This document shows, in pieces, positions 25,745 through 29,984 of a stretch of 29,984 nt of DNA. Below the pieces are notes generated by a model. That model saw only the letters and a list, made by a program, of their open reading frames with translations, made no database searches and had not been told where the DNA came from. Source of the DNA: Thermoclostridium sp036562185 (GTDB taxonomy: Bacteria > Bacillota > Clostridia > DSM-8532); contig DATCKN010000096.1 in the NCBI GenBank assembly GCA_036562185.1, positions 1-29,984 of the forward strand. Direction: 5' to 3'. The position numbers were made by a program, and so were the translations under genes. Positions within the stretch are counted from its first letter, which is position 1; each line of letters starts with the position of its first letter.

Positions 25745-26167
25745 ATGCGAATACTGGGTATAGACTTTGGTGAAGCTAGAATTGGTATTGCGGTAAGTGA
25801 TCCTTTGGGGATCACAGCTCAGGCGCTGGAAACCATCCATTGGAACAAGGAATGGAAAAAACCCCTTGAAAGGATTAAAGAACTTACCGAGTATTATTCG
25901 TGCAATACTATTGTTGTCGGGTTTCCCGGAAACATGAACGGAACCGTTGGTGAACGGGGACGCAGAACATTAAAATTTATTGAGAAGCTGAAAAGCTATA
26001 TACCCGGTGTAAGCGTAGTCCCTTGGGATGAAAGACTTTCCACTGCTCAATCGCGGCAGGCTTTGATTGAAATGGGAATTGACAGCAGAAAACACAAAGG
26101 GAAAATTGATCAGATGGCTGCCTCCATTATACTGCAAAGTTATATGGACGCCATGAAAATGTCTTAA
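25745..26167 (+). CDS. ruvX: YqgF/RuvX-family RNase H-like nuclease
   Basis: 140 residues, normal for the family. The first metal Asp is in GIDFGEARIGIAVSD at the N terminus, a Gly-rich VVGFPGNMNGTVGERG loop follows, then WDERLSTAQS with a second acidic pair, and KIDQMAASIILQ with the third Asp. It is annotated as a putative Holliday-junction resolvase; a role in pre-16S rRNA 5'-end maturation has been shown for the E. coli homologue. I chose ATG 25745 because the protein then starts M-R-I-L-G-I-D like its relatives; GGGAGG is 4 bases upstream, a short spacing. The ruvX-DUF1292 pair is conserved (yrrK-yrzB in Bacillus). Confidence 0.93.
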   Translation: MRILGIDFGEARIGIAVSDPLGITAQALETIHWNKEWKKPLERIKELTEYYSCNTIVVGFPGNMNGTVGERGRRTLKFIEKLKSYIPGVSVVPWDERLSTAQSRQALIEMGIDSRKHKGKIDQMAASIILQSYMDAMKMS

Positions 26168-26235
26168 ACCTTGCTGCCATGCAGCAGGTAAGAAATATAC
26201 CAGTCGACAGACTGTGTAATAAAGGAGGTTTTAAT

Positions 26236-26562
26236 ATGCCGGATAACAAATGCAACGAATGCGGTCACCAGCACGATCATGATCATGATTACGATGAAAT
26301 GGACAATATCATCGAATTAACAGGTGAAAACGGAGAAACAATACAGGTTGAGTTTTTGGCAACTGTTAAGGTAGATGATCAGGAATACGCAATAATGCAG
26401 ACTCTTGATTATGATGATGAAGATGAAGCCGAGGTTGTTATAATGAGGCTGGAATACGATGGTAACGACGATGAGTATTATCTTATTGCAGAAGAAGACG
26501 AAGATGTTCAGCAAAGAGTATTTGATGCATTCCAGAAAGCAGCCTTGGAAGAAGAAGAGTAA
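26236..26562 (+). CDS. DUF1292-family protein (YrzB-like)
   Basis: 108 residues, very acidic (many Asp and Glu throughout, ending EEEE). The core, with IELTGENGETIQVEFLATV and EYAIMQTLDYDDEDEA segments, matches the DUF1292 family, whose function is not known. The N terminus has a CNECGHQHDHDHDYDE segment (about residues 6-21): one Cys pair plus alternating His/Asp that could bind a metal such as zinc. ATG 26236 has AAAGGAGG 7 bases upstream; the upstream in-frame ATG 26179 has none and is rejected. It follows ruvX by 68 bases and is closed by a strong terminator. Confidence 0.9.
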   Translation: MPDNKCNECGHQHDHDHDYDEMDNIIELTGENGETIQVEFLATVKVDDQEYAIMQTLDYDDEDEAEVVIMRLEYDGNDDEYYLIAEEDEDVQQRVFDAFQKAALEEEE

Positions 26563-26585
26563 AAATTAAATCGGACAATAAAATG

Positions 26586-26627
26586 GAGCTATCTCAGAGT
26601 AAAAATTTGAGATAGCTCATTTTTTTT
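26586..26627 (+). terminator. Rho-independent terminator after the DUF1292 gene
   Basis: A perfect 10-base stem, GAGCTATCTC (26586-26595) and GAGATAGCTC (26609-26618), 13-base loop, then A and eight T residues (26620-26627). The end of the stem and the T run are part of a 37-base tandem duplication. Confidence 0.93.
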
Positions 26628-26689
26628 CATCCATTTTGATTTTCAACCGTTACTCATTTTTTTTCATCCATTTTGATTTTCAACCGTTA
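26616..26689. repeat. Exact 37-bp tandem duplication
   Basis: The 37-base unit 26616-26652, beginning CTCATTTTTTTTCATCC, is repeated exactly at 26653-26689. The first copy contains the last 3 bases of the terminator stem and its T run, so only the first copy works as a terminator. The lack of any difference between copies suggests a recent event. Confidence 0.95.
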
Positions 26690-27000
26690 TCATGCTGCAA
26701 GTGTTCATATTATATGAGTCATTCTCATTTACCCATTCATACTTTGCCATATCACAATGATAATTGAACATTGCTTTCCTTTCAGCTCTTATATGCCAGG
26801 ATTTGCATTTTCCGGGTTTTCGTCCAATTGTGCTTTAATGTTAATATGAGTGTTGACATCGGATGAATCTGAGGTACTCTCTGTAATCCCTGTTTCTCTA
26901 TTTAAGTAATCGATAATAATATTTTCCTGATTGTTACACGATGATAAAAAGCATATAAGTCCCAGAACTTATTGATTATCAGACAGTTTCGCCTGGCCAT
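26664..27000 (-). pseudogene. Probable decayed small lipoprotein gene on the minus strand
   Basis: Three minus-strand segments in different frames join into one plausible protein. From ATG (27000-26998) the first codons read MARRNCLIINKF. After a frame change a 59-codon segment starts VLGLICFLSSCNNQEN, which has the hydrophobic core and lipobox (LSSC) of a lipoprotein signal, and runs through a Ser/Thr/Asp-rich linker to DENPENANPGI and a stop. A third frame continues RAERKAMFNYHCDMAKYEW and ends at TGA (26666-26664) inside the second 37-base repeat copy. No ribosome binding site is clear. This is a reading by eye; chance open stretches in AT-rich DNA could mislead, and I know no named family for it. 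Confidence 0.4.
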
Positions 27001-27046
27001 TGCTTTGTAGAATATTACTGTTATAAATTGACTAAGCAATATAAGG

Positions 27047-27074
27047 TTGACCTTCAGATTTCATAGGTTATAAT
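27047..27074 (+). promoter_or_regulatory. Promoter of the DUF3048 gene
   Basis: TTGACC (27047-27052), 16 bases, TATAAT (27069-27074), 51 bases before the start codon. A near-consensus sigma-A promoter. Confidence 0.7.
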
Positions 27075-27125
27075 GGATGATAGGAATAATTGCATAGTCG
27101 TCCGTATTTTTTATGGGGGTTAATC

Positions 27126-28331
27126 ATGAAGAAAATAAGAATTTTAAACGATAAAATCAAGTTTAAATTAAATAATACCAAGCTGAATAAGAGAGGTATG
27201 GCAATACTTATTGCTGTAATATTTGCTTTAAGTGCAACCATAACCTTTTTCATTGCCCAGTCAGTAAAGAGGAACAGCGTTCCCCAAACAGCCATATCCG
27301 ACACAGACATTACACCCGAGCCAACGCCGGATGGCATCGAAGATTCGGAACCGGACAGTGATGATACAGAGCCCGGCGATGAAGATAATTCCGGAGACGG
27401 CAATATTACACCCACTCCGTCACCAAAGCCGGTGGAAAAGGCCATAGATTTTAATTTTCCAAAAGAAGGAACAAGACCCATTGCCGTTATGATTGATAAT
27501 GAAACCAATGCAGTACTGCCTCAAGGGGGATTAGGACTGGCACAGGTAGTATACGAGGCTCTTGTGGAATATGGCGACACAAGGTATATGGCATTGTTTT
27601 GGGATAATTTGCCTGACTACATTGGGCCGGTCAGGAGTTCAAGGCATTATTTCCTCGACTACGCGATGGAATATGATGCAATATATACGCATATAGGCTG
27701 GAGCGATTATGCCTACCGTGATTTGGATCTGTTTGAAATAGATAACATAGACGGAGTAATGCCCGAAGCGTATGGAGTTTTTTGGGATTTGACAAAAGAC
27801 AAATCCAATTACCACGATTCATATACAAGCAAAGAAAGGATAAATAAATTCCTTGCAAAATCAGAGTATTCCCTGACAACCGAGAAATCTTTTCCGCTGA
27901 AGTACAACACAGAAGATGTGACCTATGAAAACGGCGACAGCGCAAAGGAAGTATTTATCAAGTACAGTATCAGCAGCTCATGCGGCTATTATTATGACGA
28001 AGAAGAAAAGAACTATAAACGGACCCGCCTTGGCGAGTTTCAGATAGACAGGAATACAAATGAGGTCATCCGTGCAAAGAATATAATTATTCTGTTTGTT
28101 GATAATCAGACAATACAGGGGGACAAATACGGCAGGCAGGAGTTAAATACAACCGGCAGCGGAAAAGGATACTATATAAGCAACGGTGTAAAACAGGATA
28201 TTACATGGGTGAAAACCTTCCGTACTTCCCAGACCAAATACCTTGATGCAAATAAAAAGGAAATTACCATAAACCCCGGACAGACATGGATTCAGATTGT
28301 GTCCCCGAATGCAGATGTACGTATCAGATAA
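27126..28331 (+). CDS. DUF3048 protein (YerB-like), membrane-anchored
   Basis: 401 residues from ATG 27126 (GGGGG 6 bases upstream). A Lys/Arg-rich N terminus is followed by one membrane helix (about residues 25-44), then a Pro/Asp/Glu/Thr-rich linker (about 47-110) that probably spans the cell wall. After that come two globular parts that match DUF3048: IAVMIDNETNAVLPQGGL, YEALVEYGDTRYMALF and GPVRSSRHYFLDYA, then the SKEVFIKY-type second part with NPGQTWIQIV near the end. Bacillus YerB is a lipoprotein; here a plain helix, with no lipobox Cys, does the anchoring. The function is not established. It has its own promoter, and no clear terminator follows. Confidence 0.88.
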   Translation: MKKIRILNDKIKFKLNNTKLNKRGMAILIAVIFALSATITFFIAQSVKRNSVPQTAISDTDITPEPTPDGIEDSEPDSDDTEPGDEDNSGDGNITPTPSPKPVEKAIDFNFPKEGTRPIAVMIDNETNAVLPQGGLGLAQVVYEALVEYGDTRYMALFWDNLPDYIGPVRSSRHYFLDYAMEYDAIYTHIGWSDYAYRDLDLFEIDNIDGVMPEAYGVFWDLTKDKSNYHDSYTSKERINKFLAKSEYSLTTEKSFPLKYNTEDVTYENGDSAKEVFIKYSISSSCGYYYDEEEKNYKRTRLGEFQIDRNTNEVIRAKNIIILFVDNQTIQGDKYGRQELNTTGSGKGYYISNGVKQDITWVKTFRTSQTKYLDANKKEITINPGQTWIQIVSPNADVRIR

Positions 28332-28683
28332 ACTGAAATGAGACCTAACTGAATATCTCGGGAAACGATTTTACAAGGAATATGATTGATATGTTTCGAA
28401 GTTAAACTGGTTTACTGATATTCCCTAATAGTGCCATCTTAATCTTTTCTCTTTCATTACATGATGATGCCTGATTAAAATGATCATCACGGAATCGATT
28501 ACGGTGGCATTGTTTTTTTACGATATGTAGTATAATTATGGAGTAATCTGTTGGCTGAATATAAATGAGTTATCAATTATTTTTATGCAAATATAGTTAT
28601 TACTTATTATTTTAAATTTCTATATGTGATTTCATTGATACAATAGTTGAATAGATGAAGTAATGATGAGGGGGATATAAGTA
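28332..28683 (+). other. Intergenic region with a possible promoter at 28510-28536
   Basis: 352 bases with no supported gene on either strand. The best signal is a perfect TATAAT (28531-28536) with TTGTTT (28510-28515) 15 bases upstream, about 150 bases before the sensor kinase start. A GATGAT/ATCATC pairing near 28463-28490 has no T run after it. The 20-bp-spaced repeats seen before the permease operon are not found here. Confidence 0.45.
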
Positions 28684-29984
28684 ATGAAAAATGAACTCAT
28701 CGGCTTATATCATAGGATAATTGATTCATTATATTCACTATTACGGACTAGGAATGTATCAACCAGGTTAAAAATGGGATTTGTACTTATAACAGTATTG
28801 CCGGTGATAGCTGTCGGGTATTTTTCTTATATGCAGGGAAGCCGGGCGATATATAATAAAATGAGGCGTTCGGTGACTGAGACTATAGATCAGGTAGGCA
28901 TCAACCTCAGTTCCAAATTGCAAGCCATTATAAACGATGGAACCGAAATAGCATATAACGACTTGGTTCAGAAAACATTATCCGATTATAATAATTTGAG
29001 TGCGCGGGATCTGAATTTGATTGAGAGTGAGCTTTCGGATTACATAAACAGAAAATATATATTTAACAACAATGTCGCTGAAATTATCATATATACAAAT
29101 GAGTTAAACAGAATTAATGCCTATGGTCAAAGCAACTTCAGGTTTATGCCTAAAGCAGAGAACCTGGAACTATTGGTTGAGCATGCCAAAAAACTGGATG
29201 GACTGTGCCTTTGGATGCCAGTAGATTCGGATTATGAGCAAGGATTGGCCAGGAGAATTTTCGGAGATCGAAAAAGTATTATACTTATTAGGGCTGTAAA
29301 ATCGTTAGAGACGGGTAATCAACTTGGCTATATTTTAATGCGCATTGATGAATCTATAATTTCTGATACTTTTAGAAATATTGATTTCGGGGATGGGGCT
29401 CAAATATTTGTTCTGAATTCTAACAACATAGTAGTTTCCAGCGCCGGCGATTATGCTGATGTTGCTCTGCCATACCATGAAACAGGCCTTCTGAATGATA
29501 TTAAAAAAGTAACTGATCAAAGAAGTTTCAGATATGAATCAGGTAATAACGTGTATTTGGCCGCGTTTACCCAAATAATGCAAGCCGATTGGTATATTGT
29601 AGCACTGATTAAATTTGATTACCTATATTCAGAATCAAATCAACTGCTTATAAATATATTCATAATAGGGATTTGCTTTCTTATATTTGCATTATTCTTA
29701 AATTACATTATATCGAGAAGTATTGTGATTCCGATAAGACAGCTTGTTGATGGCATTAATAGTTTTAAAAACGGCGAACTTGATATTTCGATAGATGATC
29801 CGAATAACGATGAGTTTAGTGAACTGAATAGGTGTTTTAATGAGATGACAACTGAGATAAACAGATTGATACAGGATATCAAAAGGCAGGAAAGGCAGAA
29901 AAAAGAACTTGAAATCAGAGCACTGCAGGCGCAAATAAATCCTCATTTTCTGTCAAATATTCTAAATACTGTATCATATATTGC
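28684..29984 (+). CDS. YesM-type sensor histidine kinase (3' end beyond window)
   Basis: 433 complete codons visible, open to the edge. A membrane helix at about residues 31-48 and a second at about 321-341 enclose a ~270-residue extracellular sensing region, as in double-Cache YesM kinases. Then come a HAMP-like linker (about 343-395) and the start of the His_kinase domain: LQAQINPHFLSNILNT with the phosphorylated His at about 421. The residue after Leu in the His box is Ser; Tyr is usual. ATG 28684 has GAGGGGG 9 bases upstream. This family usually senses extracellular sugars and pairs with a YesN-type regulator, expected just beyond the edge. Unlike the fragment at 12178, the sensing region is complete. 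Confidence 0.9.
   Translation, partial: MKNELIGLYHRIIDSLYSLLRTRNVSTRLKMGFVLITVLPVIAVGYFSYMQGSRAIYNKMRRSVTETIDQVGINLSSKLQAIINDGTEIAYNDLVQKTLSDYNNLSARDLNLIESELSDYINRKYIFNNNVAEIIIYTNELNRINAYGQSNFRFMPKAENLELLVEHAKKLDGLCLWMPVDSDYEQGLARRIFGDRKSIILIRAVKSLETGNQLGYILMRIDESIISDTFRNIDFGDGAQIFVLNSNNIVVSSAGDYADVALPYHETGLLNDIKKVTDQRSFRYESGNNVYLAAFTQIMQADWYIVALIKFDYLYSESNQLLINIFIIGICFLIFALFLNYIISRSIVIPIRQLVDGINSFKNGELDISIDDPNNDEFSELNRCFNEMTTEINRLIQDIKRQERQKKELEIRALQAQINPHFLSNILNTVSYI

Noticed and set aside
28463..28520. GATGAT/ATCATC hairpin and a nearby T run after the DUF3048 gene, considered as a terminator.
   Set aside because: The short stem is not followed directly by the T run, which lies about 25 bases further on.
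1..29984. CRISPR arrays, tRNA or rRNA genes, intact insertion sequences, prophage or defence genes.
   Set aside because: No regularly spaced repeats, RNA-gene signatures, transposase motifs or known defence domains were seen on either strand.

Overview
The window looks like chromosome from a spore-forming, moderately AT-rich member of the Clostridia. The reasons are dipicolinate synthase genes (dpaAB) next to an M16 peptidase, YesM/YesN-type regulators with an LplB/YtcP-type sugar transporter, comEC, ruvX-DUF1292, and strong purine-rich ribosome binding sites. Assignment below class level is not possible from the sequence alone. All convincing intact genes lie on the + strand.

Layout. 1-5375: the end of a heterodimeric ABC exporter, a complete second exporter subunit, an M16 zinc peptidase and dpaA-dpaB, closed by a strong terminator. 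5507-10673: a tight run of pgeF (laccase-domain enzyme), an orphan family-5 solute-binding lipoprotein, a GNAT acetyltransferase and comEC. 10674-17355: an accessory sugar-uptake island lying where comEC and holA are often close neighbours. It starts with a degraded leader and two broken regulators (a YesN-like response regulator and a YesM-like kinase, joined by an apparent deletion). It continues with an intact set of two permeases and a lipoprotein binding protein, ending at a terminator. 17704-20739: holA, a PAPS-type sulfotransferase and a SpoU/TrmH RNA methyltransferase. 20882-25680: a lower-glycolysis cluster of gapA, a fused pgk-tpi and gpmI. 25745-28331: ruvX, a DUF1292 protein, a gene-poor stretch with a probable decayed minus-strand lipoprotein gene, and a DUF3048 membrane-anchored protein. 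28684 to the edge: a second, apparently intact YesM-type sensor kinase that runs out of the window.

Three observations stand out. (1) pgk and tpi are one open frame joined exactly at a run of ten A residues. Loss of one A puts a stop codon right after the run, so one locus could yield both PGK and a PGK-TPI fusion. (2) The promoters of the broken regulator and of the permease operon share a long ungapped similarity, including two direct repeats spaced exactly 20 bp that abut the -35 box. This looks like an AraC-type (YesN) activator site that has outlived its local regulator. (3) A membrane-anchored sulfotransferase sits among housekeeping genes. I saw no CRISPR array, tRNA, rRNA, intact insertion sequence or prophage. 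Nothing here is clearly a wholly new system.
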